Below, in pieces: positions 1 through 6,100 of a stretch of 6,224 bases of DNA (its first letter is position 1; every line of letters starts with the position of its first letter). Position numbers and translations under genes: made by a program. Where the stretch lies: assembly GCA_030740415.1 (NCBI GenBank), contig JASLXI010000061.1, positions 1-6,224 of the forward strand, read 5' to 3'. Source of the DNA: Dehalococcoidia bacterium (GTDB lineage Bacteria > Chloroflexota > Dehalococcoidia > UBA2985). Below the pieces are notes generated by a model. It was not told where the DNA came from, ran no database searches, and saw only the letters and a list, made by a program, of their open reading frames with translations.

Positions 1-56
1 CGCCTTCAGGGCCACCTGGAGCGAGATGGTGATGCCAAGCTCCTGCGTAAAGGCCC
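1..56 (-). other. Edge segment downstream of the DUF58 gene, possible truncated gene
   Basis: After the DUF58 stop, one minus-strand frame stays open to the window edge and reads RIRAFTQELGITISLQVALK, with G or C in almost every third codon position, as in coding sequence. The only ordinary in-frame start codon is a GTG at 15-13, without a binding site, and the frame is closed by TAG within the DUF58 gene. Another frame is open from an ATG at 118 but its product does not look protein-like. A next gene in the unit may begin here, but its start cannot be assigned. Confidence 0.2.
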
Positions 57-1343
57 TTATGCGGTAGGCCGACGACTAGTAGGAGTCTCCTGACCGAAAC
101 TTCTTGAAGGCACTCCATTCGGCTTTTCGACTTGGGAGGTACTGGAAAGCCGCTGGGGGTGCTGAAGAGCCTGGGCTAAGTCCTCACCTTTCCTGAGAAG
201 GTAGGTGGGCACTGCCCTTCGTTGTAACTGGCTGAGGAGCGGACCTGGGTCACCCGTGGACCCAAAGGATGTTGGGTCTACCAACACCACAGTCGCGGAG
301 ACGCCCTGCCTAATTGACGACTCTAGGGCGCCACCCCATACGGGGTCCACAGACGAGGTTACCACCACCAGAGAGATGGTAGGTGAGGGTATCTGAGACT
401 GCCAGTAGATAAGCAGGTCTCTTAAAGGAATAATGCCCTGAGCATGTGCCTCGGTCAGAGCCGCGAATATACGGTCAAGAGAAGGAGTGCCTTCCCGGGG
501 TGCGAGAATATATTGGCGGTCTCCGTAGGACATCATTCCCACCGCCCATCCCAACTCAGCGTAGCTTTTTGCAATAGAAGCTGCCGCAGTTATCGCATAC
601 TCCTCGGTATTGCTCATCGCATCACCTTTTTTGACTTCCTCCTGGAGGTCAAGAAGAATCCAGACCACGTCCTCCATACCACCATCGAATTGCTTCAGCA
701 TGAGGCTGCCCCTGCGAACAGTCGCTGGCCAGTGGATATATCGGGTGCTATCTCCGGAGCGGTATTCCCGAATGGTGGACGCTGAGGCCGTAGCTTCTGG
801 AGTGCTCCTCTGCAAAGCCCCCTCCCCACTGATGTCCCCCTGGGTCAGGGAGAATGGTGGAATATCCACCATGTACGGCAACACCGCAAGGCGCTCGGCC
901 CCGGGCTTCCTGTGACGCAAGCAAAAGATTCCAAAGGGGTCTCTGCTGGAAACAACCGGCGCTCCCACCGTGTAGATGCCGCGCTTCGTGAGCGGAATCT
1001 TCAACACCAGAGATAGGTCTCCAAAGGAGGGCAGGTTGATCACCTCTCCTGTATTGTGCCCGGGCACCTCGGTGAGATCGTTTACCTCAAGGCTGAATCT
1101 GGGCAACAGGGTTGCATTGCGAAGGGCGACCTGGGTCTCCAGCTGCTCCCCCACGCGGAGTTTCCCGTAGGTCCTACTGGCCGTGATCCTGACGGCAACC
1201 AGGTTCACATAAGCCCAGGCGAAGCTGATCACCATAACCAGCGCCGTTAGGAAGAACACGCGGAAATACACAGGCACCCCGGAACCCAGTGCCAAGAGGA
1301 GGGTGGTGACTAATAGTGCCAATACCGCGTGTAGGCGTTTCAC
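57..1343 (-). CDS. DUF58 domain membrane-anchored protein
   Basis: A 428-residue DUF58-family protein. Two hydrophobic segments near the N-terminus (about residues 5-20 and 27-50) should anchor it in the membrane. A beta-rich region follows, with the family phrase RGIYTVGAPVV..SRDPFGIF at 121-140. The DUF58 signature is at 192-220 (REYRSGD, then IHWPATVRRGSLMLKQFD). A vWA-like fold comes next, with VVWILLDL at 226-233 and MSYGDRQYILAP at 271-282. The first strand ends in DLQEE rather than DxSxS, so a metal-binding MIDAS is probably absent. The last 30 or so residues are rich in Ser, Pro and Arg and look disordered. The start is GTG, overlapping the stop of the upstream membrane-protein gene by 4 nt (GTGA). 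No Shine-Dalgarno is visible, so coupled translation is likely. Met-Lys-Arg before the first membrane segment supports this start. Family members are often encoded with MoxR ATPases and transglutaminases in cell-envelope roles, but the molecular function is unknown. Confidence 0.9.
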   Translation of the reverse strand: MKRLHAVLALLVTTLLLALGSGVPVYFRVFFLTALVMVISFAWAYVNLVAVRITASRTYGKLRVGEQLETQVALRNATLLPRFSLEVNDLTEVPGHNTGEVINLPSFGDLSLVLKIPLTKRGIYTVGAPVVSSRDPFGIFCLRHRKPGAERLAVLPYMVDIPPFSLTQGDISGEGALQRSTPEATASASTIREYRSGDSTRYIHWPATVRRGSLMLKQFDGGMEDVVWILLDLQEEVKKGDAMSNTEEYAITAAASIAKSYAELGWAVGMMSYGDRQYILAPREGTPSLDRIFAALTEAHAQGIIPLRDLLIYWQSQIPSPTISLVVVTSSVDPVWGGALESSIRQGVSATVVLVDPTSFGSTGDPGPLLSQLQRRAVPTYLLRKGEDLAQALQHPQRLSSTSQVEKPNGVPSRSFGQETPTSRRPTA

Positions 1344-2248
1344 GGTTGATCAACCGTGCCTTCTGAACCACTATCCACATTCGGCTCAGCCCCGTAGTCC
1401 GTACGACCCTCTACATAGACCTCCCAGCCGGCGACTACACCCGTCGCGGCTGCGAGAAGGCCAGGGATAGTCCCCGCCAGCACGGGCAGCAGCGGATACC
1501 GCTCAAATGGAACGCGCTGAGTGTCAGCGAGGAAGTGGGGACCGTCGTAAGACCAGGTGGACATCCATTCCAGGCCAAGACCCGTTGTCAACAGCAGGAT
1601 TATCGCCAGGGCCACCAGTCCCTTGCGGGCTAGCACGACGGCCAGGACAATAAGGCTGCTAATTCCAATGGGGGTAAGCACGCTCAGAAACATACGATGA
1701 GGAACGAAGATCAGTATTGAGCTGTTGGCAATGTCGCCGATGAGGGCGGTTGTGAAGAACAAGAACGTTATCGCCGATAAGAGCCCTACGGAGAAGAACA
1801 CGTTGGAGGTCTTGTTGGGCCTCAGACTGGGGATGGACGTCTCCAGAAACAGGAAAAGCAGAAGGGGGATGGCGAAGGTATATTGCCATAGAGGAGGCGC
1901 TAAATCCTGTATGTCGAGGAGGGTTCGCCTATCATACTCTATGGGAAGGACCTGCAAAAGAGGCAGAAGAATGAGCAAGGCAATACAGATACCCCAATAG
2001 CCCAGAGCCGCTAGGCGGCGCCCCGTAACAGCAAAGGAACTGGCACAGAGTGCCAGGGCGCCCAGGCCGAGAGTTATTAGTATTGCCGGCACCTGGAAAA
2101 AGGGCTTGGATTGACCCTGGGCTTCCACTATCAGCACTCCAGTGGCCGCCACCAGGGACACGCTCGCGACTGCGGCCACCAGCCTGATCAAGCTGTTTGC
2201 TTGTAAGTACGAGATACGGTTTATCTCCATCTTCAACCACTTGTGCAC
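1340..2248 (-). CDS. Polytopic membrane protein of unknown function
   Basis: A 302-residue, very hydrophobic protein that I do not recognise. About eight membrane segments can be seen by eye, near residues 20-41, 52-74, 80-101, 122-137, 150-170, 187-207, 208-226 and 253-274. The C-terminal tail, from about residue 277, is short, acidic and soluble (TDYGAEPNVDSGSEGTVDQP). No catalytic or transport motif stands out, and there is no cleavable signal peptide. The longest reading starts at GTG 2248. An in-frame ATG seven codons later (2230) is a realistic alternative, because the nearest promoter candidate would leave only about 11 nt of leader before the GTG, and neither start has a clean ribosome binding site. 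Its stop overlaps the start of the DUF58 gene, so the two are almost certainly co-expressed and probably act together at the membrane (inference). The protein is real by length, composition and overlap, but its role is open. Confidence 0.8.
   Translation of the reverse strand: MHKWLKMEINRISYLQANSLIRLVAAVASVSLVAATGVLIVEAQGQSKPFFQVPAILITLGLGALALCASSFAVTGRRLAALGYWGICIALLILLPLLQVLPIEYDRRTLLDIQDLAPPLWQYTFAIPLLLFLFLETSIPSLRPNKTSNVFFSVGLLSAITFLFFTTALIGDIANSSILIFVPHRMFLSVLTPIGISSLIVLAVVLARKGLVALAIILLLTTGLGLEWMSTWSYDGPHFLADTQRVPFERYPLLPVLAGTIPGLLAAATGVVAGWEVYVEGRTDYGAEPNVDSGSEGTVDQP
1341..1358. repeat. 18-bp perfect palindrome over the DUF58 start codon
   Basis: CACGGTTGATCAACCGTG equals its own reverse complement. 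On the minus strand its final GTG is the DUF58 start codon, and it overlaps the last codons and TGA stop of the membrane-protein gene. In mRNA it can form a 7-bp stem with a GATC loop that pairs the start codon with CAC. As DNA it could equally be a binding site for a dimeric protein. It codes for Thr-Val-Asp-Gln-Pro in the upstream gene, so chance remains possible. Confidence 0.6.
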
Positions 2249-2265
2249 TCCACTAAGAGTGCGAC

Positions 2266-2300
2266 AATATAACCCAATTACAGCGCATTCGCAATGTCAA
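2266..2300 (-). promoter_or_regulatory. Candidate promoter of the membrane protein-DUF58 pair
   Basis: On the minus strand, TATATT (2271-2266, 5 of 6 to the -10 consensus) lies 17 nt after TTGCGA (2294-2289, 4 of 6 to -35). A perfect TTGACA lies just upstream (2300-2295) but is 23 nt from that -10, which is too far. Transcription would start near 2259. That leaves only about 11 nt before the GTG at 2248 but about 29 nt before the ATG at 2230, so if this promoter is real the shorter protein is favoured. Confidence 0.4.
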
Positions 2301-2315
2301 CAGCCCCATGAATAG

Positions 2316-2324
2316 ATTGTAGCA
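2316..2324 (-). promoter_or_regulatory. Candidate extended -10 element upstream of the membrane-protein gene
   Basis: TGCTACAAT on the minus strand matches an extended -10 (TG-n-TAtAAT with one change). There is no good -35 at the right distance; that region is instead occupied by an inverted repeat. It would give a leader of about 60 nt. It is weaker evidence than the nearer candidate promoter. Confidence 0.25.
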
Positions 2325-2325
2325 T

Positions 2326-2354
2326 TTCCACTAGCTCATGAGCCAGTTGTGGAA
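2326..2354. repeat. Nested inverted repeat in the uvrB-membrane gene interval
   Basis: Outer arms TTCCAC (2354-2349, minus strand) and GTGGAA (2331-2326) enclose a perfect 10-bp palindrome GCTCATGAGC (2343-2334). The internal spacing is uneven, 5 nt on one side and 2 on the other. It abuts the extended -10 candidate at 2316-2324. It could be an operator or an RNA hairpin. There is no following U-tract, so a classic terminator for uvrB is unlikely. Confidence 0.4.
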
Positions 2355-2440
2355 GAATGTGCCCCTCGCCAGGAAATAATAGAAAGGTATCCTAACACAG
2401 CGGGAGCAAGAAAGGATCAGAGGATCGCCGTCAAGCCAGT

Positions 2441-4459
2441 TTACAGCTTCCTGGACACCATCTTAGATTCATTCTCCGGCTCCTTGCCGGAGGCCATGAC
2501 CTTGCGCAGCTCCACCACTTCGTCTCGCAGCAGAGCAGCTTTCTCAAACTCCAGGGCCCGGGACGCCAGTTTCATCTGGGACTCTAGGTCCTTGATCACC
2601 CGCAGCAGGTCGTCCTTGGGCATGTCACGGTGTACCTGATAGGTGGAACGCCTTTCGGCCGCGGCCTTGACCCGGTCGGTGATGTCCCTGATGGCCTTAT
2701 GAATGCCCTCAGGGGTGATGTGGTGTTCCTTGTTGTACTCTTCCTGGATTTGCCGACGCCGATAGGTCTCCACGATAGCCTTCTGCATGGAGTCTGTGTT
2801 AGTATCGGCGTACATGATAACATGGCCGTCGGAGTGGCGGGCCGCACGACCGATGGTCTGGATGAGAGAGGATCCGGAGCGCAGGTAGCCCTCTTTGTCG
2901 GCATCCAGGATGGCCACCAGGCTGACCTCCGGCAGATCAAGACCTTCCCGAAGAAGATTAATACCCACCACCACATCGTACACTCCCAGGCGGAGGTCGC
3001 GAAGTATCTCGCTGCGCTCCAGAGTGTCGATCTCAGAGTGAAGGTAGTGGGTCTTGACGTTCATCTCCTGGAGATAGTCCGCCAGTTCCTCGGCCATGCG
3101 TTTGGTCAGAGTCGTCACCAGGCATCGCTCTCCCCTGTCCACTCGCGTACGAATCTGATCCAACAGGTCGTCAATCTGGCCACTGGTGGGTTTCACCTCG
3201 ATAGTGGGATCCAGTAGGCCAGTGGGACGAATGACCTGTTCCACCATCTGTTGGCTGTGGCTATACTCATATGTACTGGGCGTGGCCGAGACGTAGACGA
3301 CCTGATTTATGTGCTTCTCTATTTCCTCGAAGCTGAGGGGTCGGTTATCCAGCGCCGATGGTAGCCGGAAACCGAAGTCTACCAGAGTCTGCTTCCTGGA
3401 TATGTCCCCGTGGTACATCCCGTGCAGTTGGGGAACGGTCATGTGGCTTTCGTCTATGAACAAGAGATAATCATCTGGAAAGTAATCCAATAGACACCAG
3501 GGGGTGCTTCCCTTTGAACGCCTTCCAAGCGGAGCGGAGTAGTTTTCGACCCCTGAACAATAGCCCGCCTCCCGCAGCATCTCCAGGTCATACCTGGTGC
3601 GGTTCTCCAGACGCTGTGCTTCCAGGAGTTTGCCCTGCGCACGGAACCAGTGTATTCGCTCCTCCATTTCCGCCTCGATGTCCTTGGTGGCTAGGACCAG
3701 CTTCTCATTGGAGGTGACGAAGTGCTTGGCTGGGTATATATCCACCGAGTCCCGGTCCCCGAAGACCTCACCAGTAAGGGGATCAAGCGCTACGATACGC
3801 TCCACTTCGTCGCCCCAGAACTGAACTTGTAGCGCCACGTCTTCGTACGCGGGTAGGATCTCCAGAGTATCGCCCCGGACGCGGAACCTCCCACGGGAGA
3901 GGTCCATGTCGTTGCGTTCATACTGCTGGTCTATCAGTCGACGTATGAGCTTTGTGCGGTTGCTCTGCGCACCTTTTTTAAGGGATACTACAAAGCTCTG
4001 ATACTCCTCCGGTGCACCCAGGCCATAGATGCAGGACACCGAGGCCACAATCAGCACATCCCGCCGCGTTAGGAGCGCCCGGGTGGCAGAGTGGCGCAGC
4101 TTGTCTATCTCGTCGTTGACATCGGAATCTTTCTCTATGTAGGTGTCCGTCTGAGGGACATAGGCCTCCGGCTGATAGTAGTCGTAATAGGACACAAAAT
4201 ACTCCACGGCGTTGTGGGGGAAATACTCCTTGAACTCCGTGGCAAGCTGGGCTGCAAGGGTCTTGTTATGGGCGATGACCAACGTTGGGCGCTGTACCTT
4301 TTCGACGACGTTGGCCATGGTAAAGGTCTTACCGCTGCCAGTGACGCCCAGCAGAGTCTGCTCGCGGAAGCCCTTCTCGACCCCCTCCGCGAGCATGTCT
4401 ACGGCTTTGGGCTGGTCACCCGTTGGCCGGTAGTCTGAAACTATTTGAAAATCAGGCAT
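2441..4459 (-). CDS. uvrB: Excinuclease ABC subunit UvrB
   Basis: A full-length UvrB of 672 residues, close to the 673 of E. coli. It is the helicase-like damage-verification subunit of nucleotide excision repair: UvrA loads it on DNA, it probes the strand with a beta-hairpin, and it recruits UvrC for incision. Visible landmarks are Walker A GVTGSGKT (38-45), the beta-hairpin region beginning [20 protein letters not shown] (91-110) and running to about 126, the DEAD-like box IDESH (335-339), motif III SATPS (391-395), motif [15 protein letters not shown] (499-512), motif [11 protein letters not shown] (534-542), and a C-terminal UVR domain with [13 protein letters not shown] (about 617-652) that contacts UvrC. 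Motif III usually reads SATPG, so the Ser is a small variation. The ATG start matches the family's N-terminus. Its binding site is modest (AAGG, 4 nt upstream). It lies 53 nt downstream of the methyltransferase gene on the same strand and is probably co-transcribed with it. Confidence 0.98.
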   Translation of the reverse strand: MPDFQIVSDYRPTGDQPKAVDMLAEGVEKGFREQTLLGVTGSGKTFTMANVVEKVQRPTLVIAHNKTLAAQLATEFKEYFPHNAVEYFVSYYDYYQPEAYVPQTDTYIEKDSDVNDEIDKLRHSATRALLTRRDVLIVASVSCIYGLGAPEEYQSFVVSLKKGAQSNRTKLIRRLIDQQYERNDMDLSRGRFRVRGDTLEILPAYEDVALQVQFWGDEVERIVALDPLTGEVFGDRDSVDIYPAKHFVTSNEKLVLATKDIEAEMEERIHWFRAQGKLLEAQRLENRTRYDLEMLREAGYCSGVENYSAPLGRRSKGSTPWCLLDYFPDDYLLFIDESHMTVPQLHGMYHGDISRKQTLVDFGFRLPSALDNRPLSFEEIEKHINQVVYVSATPSTYEYSHSQQMVEQVIRPTGLLDPTIEVKPTSGQIDDLLDQIRTRVDRGERCLVTTLTKRMAEELADYLQEMNVKTHYLHSEIDTLERSEILRDLRLGVYDVVVGINLLREGLDLPEVSLVAILDADKEGYLRSGSSLIQTIGRAARHSDGHVIMYADTNTDSMQKAIVETYRRRQIQEEYNKEHHITPEGIHKAIRDITDRVKAAAERRSTYQVHRDMPKDDLLRVIKDLESQMKLASRALEFEKAALLRDEVVELRKVMASGKEPENESKMVSRKL
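2474..2492 (-). repeat. Perfect hairpin near the 3' end of uvrB
   Basis: CTCCGGC and GCCGGAG form a 7-bp GC-rich stem with a 5-nt loop, inside codons for the linker after the UVR domain and about 30 nt before the uvrB stop. No T-run follows, so it is not a standard terminator. It might protect the 3' end of the message or be incidental. Confidence 0.3.
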
Positions 4460-4512
4460 GGTACCTTATTCTAGCAAACCGCCACGGATTTCTCCTACTT
4501 TAACTTGCTCAG

Positions 4513-5283
4513 CTATTCCCTGATCCCAGCCACCCACACCATATCGGTACTGGTCTCGTTCAGGAACTCACGGTCGAAGTCGCCGAAGAGATCAAAGACA
4601 TAGAAACCGCATAGCTCCAGCAGATGTTGGGCCTCGAAACGGTGGAGGTAACGAAGCTGGAAATCTCGGTATAGCTTTCTCACCATCTCTCCTGCCCCAT
4701 CCAATTCCTCGATGATCATGCGGACATCAATGACCTGATTGTAGTTGTCAAAGCGGCTCTGGTCCCAGACCACTAGGCGGTGTGCCCTCTGAGGGTGAGT
4801 CACGTCCCAGGAGTGAGCAGGGGCGGTAGAACCCTCTGTGATAGTGTGCAGGTCTGGAACGAAGATGTCGAAGACCAGTTTCCCCCCGGGCAATAGATGC
4901 ACTTTGACACCTTCGAGACAGCGGCGCTGCTCCTCCACGCTGAGAAGAGAGAGAAAACCTCGGTAGGGGATGATAACCAGGGCAAACTGTCTGGACATGG
5001 AAAGACTGCGCATGTCACCCCGTACCCAGGTGAGCTTCCCCTCGATTGGCCCGACAGTCTTGGCTTTACGGCGCGCCACTTGCAGCATCTTTGCCGAACT
5101 GTCCAGCCCAACAACCTCAATGCCCGCCTGGGCCACGGGTATGGCGACCCTGCCGGTGCCGCATCCCAGGTCCAAGACTGGGCCGCCAGACCTACGAGCC
5201 TCTTCCACGTAGAAGGAAATGTCGTCCCGCTTCCAGGCAAAGACCCAATCGTAGAGGTCAGACCATTCATCAAAAGAAGTCAT
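4513..5283 (-). CDS. Class I SAM-dependent methyltransferase
   Basis: A 256-residue soluble protein with a standard Rossmann-type methyltransferase core. Motif I is VLDLGCGTGR (36-45), the glycine-rich SAM loop. Next come VVGLDSS (57-63), whose Asp61 should bind the ribose hydroxyls, then motif II VRGDMRSL (87-94) and LLPGGKLVFDIF (130-141). The first 30 residues (FDEWSDLYDWVFAWKRDDISFY) form the short helical cap typical of this broad group. The C-terminal part (about 160-256) is a beta-rich region with many aromatic residues that may help recognise the substrate. I cannot name a substrate; small-molecule, protein and RNA targets are all possible. The ATG start has a good binding site (GGAG, 7 nt spacer). 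It lies between yebC (64 nt upstream) and uvrB (53 nt downstream) on the same strand, probably in one operon. That placement alone does not prove a role in translation or repair. Confidence 0.93.
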   Translation of the reverse strand: MTSFDEWSDLYDWVFAWKRDDISFYVEEARRSGGPVLDLGCGTGRVAIPVAQAGIEVVGLDSSAKMLQVARRKAKTVGPIEGKLTWVRGDMRSLSMSRQFALVIIPYRGFLSLLSVEEQRRCLEGVKVHLLPGGKLVFDIFVPDLHTITEGSTAPAHSWDVTHPQRAHRLVVWDQSRFDNYNQVIDVRMIIEELDGAGEMVRKLYRDFQLRYLHRFEAQHLLELCGFYVFDLFGDFDREFLNETSTDMVWVAGIRE

Positions 5284-5290
5284 AGGTGGT

Positions 5291-5294
5291 CTCC
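5291..5294 (-). promoter_or_regulatory. Ribosome binding site of the methyltransferase gene
   Basis: GGAG on the minus strand lies 7 nt upstream of the ATG at 5283. This is the best-spaced binding site in the window and supports that start over any internal one. Confidence 0.6.
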
Positions 5295-5347
5295 ATCAAG
5301 AGCCCCGCCCCATCTTATAAACAAACCTTGTCGCCTTTACAGAAGAA

Positions 5348-6100
5348 TCAGCCCTTGTACTGTTCTAGGGCTTCGTCGGGGAAGTCGGCGTTGGTATACA
5401 CCTTCTGGATATCGTCAAGTTCCTCAAGGTGGTCCAAAAGGCGCAAAGTCTGATCTGCTACCTTGACGTCCAGGAGGACAGTATTGCTAGGCACCATTGA
5501 CAGCTCTGCAGAGTTCACCTTCACCCCCTGCTGCTCCAGAATGCTACGCAGAGACTCTAGGTTCCCAGGGCTGGCATATAGCTCCAGGTACGAATCCTCC
5601 AGCTTGAAGTCCTCGGCACCAGCATCTATAGCCACCAGAGCAATATCATCCCCATCGCTAGGGTCGACTTCGGCGGTGACAACCCCCCGAGACTCGAACA
5701 TCCAAGACACGCAGCCGGCCTCACCAAGGCTGCCACCCGATCGTGCAAAGGAAGCGCGTACATCTGAGACGGTACGCTTGCGATTATCTGTAAGGGCATG
5801 GAGCAATATGGCTACTCCCCCTGGGCCATAGCCCTCGTAGACGGCCTCCGCCAGGGAGTCGCTTCCCTCGCTGCCGCCCGCACCACGTTTAATGGCTCGG
5901 TCGACATTGTCCAGGGGCATGTTGTTCTCTCTAGCCTTCTGGATAGCCATACGGAGGCGCACGTTCATGTCGGGGCTATCGCCCCCCTCCCTGGCCGCCA
6001 CGGTTATCTCACGAGCCAGTTTAGTAAATAGCTGGCCCCGACGGGCGTCCGTGACGCCCTTTTGGTGCTTTATTGTGGACCATTTGGAATGACCAGACAT
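5348..6100 (-). CDS. yebC: YebC/PmpR family regulator or translation factor
   Basis: A 250-residue cytoplasmic protein that matches the YebC/TACO1 family along its whole length (about 246 residues in E. coli). The N-terminus MSGHSKWSTIKHQKG (1-15), followed by DARRGQLFTKLAREI (18-32), is the family hallmark. Other conserved phrases are NMPLDNVDRAIKRG (60-73), YEGYGPGG (88-95), TDNRKRTVSDVR (104-115) and SGGSLGEAGCVSWMF (121-135). The acidic C-terminal domain ends in DIQKVYTNADF (230-240). Some relatives have been described as DNA-binding regulators (PmpR in Pseudomonas), while others, including mitochondrial TACO1, act on the ribosome in translation. The sequence alone does not say which applies here. 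The ATG start is preceded by AGGA with a 9-nt spacer and by a good promoter. In many bacteria yebC sits next to ruvC; here it leads a unit with a methyltransferase and uvrB. Confidence 0.96.
   Translation of the reverse strand: MSGHSKWSTIKHQKGVTDARRGQLFTKLAREITVAAREGGDSPDMNVRLRMAIQKARENNMPLDNVDRAIKRGAGGSEGSDSLAEAVYEGYGPGGVAILLHALTDNRKRTVSDVRASFARSGGSLGEAGCVSWMFESRGVVTAEVDPSDGDDIALVAIDAGAEDFKLEDSYLELYASPGNLESLRSILEQQGVKVNSAELSMVPSNTVLLDVKVADQTLRLLDHLEELDDIQKVYTNADFPDEALEQYKG

Larger units (their letters stand above)
2249..2440. other. 192-nt intergenic region after uvrB
   Basis: No gene is supported here on either strand. The region contains the nested inverted repeat and the two promoter candidates described separately. 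The part next to uvrB (about 2360-2440) holds only a short direct repeat of GGATC (2414-2418 and 2422-2426). No stem followed by a U-tract was found, so uvrB transcription may read through. Confidence 0.5.

Noticed and set aside
1..93. Plus-strand frame open from the left edge to TGA at 91-93, as the end of a converging gene
   Set aside because: Third codon positions are not G/C-biased, it would overlap the end of the well-supported DUF58 gene, and the product resembles no known C-terminus.
2414..2426. GGATC-AGA-GGATC direct repeat after uvrB
   Set aside because: Two 5-bp units are too short to mean anything, and they form no stem or array.
2596..2976. 126-codon minus-strand frame overlapping uvrB in another phase
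   Set aside because: It is an out-of-frame reading of the UvrB motif V-VI region. The product is Arg/Pro/Thr-rich and typical of a shadow frame.
2630..3217. 195-codon open frame on the plus strand inside uvrB
   Set aside because: It lies fully antisense to strongly conserved UvrB helicase motifs and shows no family motif. Long antisense frames are common opposite GC-rich coding sequence.
4468..4476. Extended -10-like TGCTAGAAT just upstream of uvrB
   Set aside because: There is no -35-like hexamer at the right spacing, and transcription would begin about 2 nt before the ATG, downstream of the only binding site. A leaderless start cannot be excluded but is not supported.
5284..5347. Possible separate promoter before the methyltransferase gene (TATAAG-like -10)
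   Set aside because: No acceptable -35 lies 16-18 nt upstream, and the gap is small enough for co-transcription from the yebC promoter.
4897..5466. 189-codon plus-strand open frame across the methyltransferase and the end of yebC
   Set aside because: It runs antisense to two well-supported genes and across their intergenic gap, and its product has no recognisable domain or sensible composition.
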